From: FEN-1279 sp964400285
GTDB taxonomy: Bacteria; Bacteroidota; Ignavibacteria; Tepidaquicellales; Tepidaquicellaceae
Direction of reading: 5' to 3'
Assembly (NCBI GenBank): GCA_964400285.1
Contig: CAYNTK010000001.1
Span: 310,001-374,000 of the forward strand
Length of the DNA: 64,000 bases
Shown: positions 63,686 to 64,000 of the stretch, one piece after another
Layout: each line of letters starts with the position of its first letter
How positions within the stretch are numbered: the stretch's first letter is position 1
Program-made: the position numbers and the translations under genes
The notes under the pieces: model-generated
Seen by the model: only the letters and a program-made list of their open reading frames with translations
What the model was told of the DNA's origin: nothing
Database searches by the model: none

Positions 63686-64000
63686 TTATTCCTCATATTT
63701 TTTAAAAATAATTGCTGTATTATGTCCTCCGAAGCCAGAATTATTACACACAACTGTTTTTACTTCTTTCTTAATCGCTACATTTGGAACATAAAATAAG
63801 TCACATTCTTCGTCTTTTTCTTCATAATTTATAGTTGGTGGAATAATTCCATCTCGAATTGTTAAAATTGAAGATATAGATTCGATTGCCCCAGCCGCTC
63901 CAAGTAAATGTCCTACCATCGATTTAATTGAATGGACAGGAATATCATATGCTCTCTCTCCAAAAACCGTTTTGATTGCAGCGGTTTCATTTCTATCATT
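63686..64000 (-). CDS. fabF: 3-oxoacyl-ACP synthase II, C-terminal part (runs off right edge)
   Basis: The last ~104 residues of a thiolase-fold condensing enzyme that elongates fatty acids. The frame is open to the window end, reading 'NDRNETAAIKTVFGERAYDI' and then 'IKSMVGHLLGAAGAIES' with the catalytic Lys and His. The protein ends with 'NNSGFGGHNTAIIFKKYEE', the FabF C terminus. The active-site cysteine and the start lie outside the window. Adjacent to rnc, as in related genomes. Confidence 0.94.
   Translation of the reverse strand, partial: NDRNETAAIKTVFGERAYDIPVHSIKSMVGHLLGAAGAIESISSILTIRDGIIPPTINYEEKDEECDLFYVPNVAIKKEVKTVVCNNSGFGGHNTAIIFKKYEE

Noticed and set aside
1..64000. tRNA, rRNA, CRISPR, prophage or insertion sequence
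   Set aside because: Intergenic gaps were read for cloverleaf-like GC stems, direct repeats and transposase frames; none was found, but a covariance-model search was not possible here.

Overview
The window is a stretch of AT-rich (roughly 30% GC by eye), densely coded chromosome from a member of the Bacteroidota/Chlorobiota group, most likely the Ignavibacteria/Melioribacter side. The reasons are: type IX secretion (T9SS) genes for the sortase PorU and the barrel PorV; several secreted proteins ending in a C-terminal sorting domain with the 'NYPNPFN' signature typical of that clade; a long SecA with a C-terminal SEC-C zinc motif; an alvin/Chlorobium-type 2[4Fe-4S] ferredoxin; and the gene orders ileS-dksA-lspA and fabF-rnc. 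No rRNA, tRNA, CRISPR array, insertion sequence or prophage was seen. No gene-free stretch exceeds about 215 bases.

Layout. 1-3050: the end of a T9SS cargo gene, a bidirectional terminator, then a leftward operon (TPR lipoprotein, sppA, HU-family gene, and a 31-residue mS38/COX24-like ribosomal protein). 3252-13937: a rightward run of eleven tightly spaced genes (PASTA protein, rpe, nnr, vanZ-like, a lone nuoN, NHL propeller, ssb, pgsA, pgpA, cinA, a BNR-repeat T9SS cargo) ending in a strong terminator. 14025-16457: leftward cax antiporter, SpoU methyltransferase and a frameshifted queD. 16661-22533: a TolC/MacA/MacB-type efflux operon with one ATPase and two different permeases. 22539-24476: an APH-fold kinase and a TIGR01777 epimerase.

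24587-31923: hpnC-hpnD-hpnE (squalene by the hydroxysqualene route), followed two bases later by a 1427-residue fused acyl-CoA dehydratase activase/dehydratase-like protein. 31977-38362: a barrel protein, secA, a small secreted protein, an FN3 T9SS cargo and a ferredoxin. 38415-44821: lspA, dksA with a histone-like lysine tail, a clade-2-type ileS, then a Spy-like protein, an anti-sigma factor and an ECF sigma factor. 44944-53083: lytic transglycosylase, class V aminotransferase, comF, merR, a lipoprotein of the YtcJ amidohydrolase family with its metal ligands replaced, prmC, dtd, a DUF2520 protein and a barrel. 53080-64000 (leftward): GT2 glycosyltransferase, an M6-protease-like T9SS cargo whose HExxH is lost, porV, porU, rnc and the 3' end of fabF.

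The most noteworthy items are: two exported proteins that keep an enzyme fold but have lost the complete metal-binding set; the giant activase tied to the squalene genes; queD broken by one base in a T6 run with an intact downstream reading frame; and the PorU-PorV-pseudoprotease cluster. Most of the rest is housekeeping.
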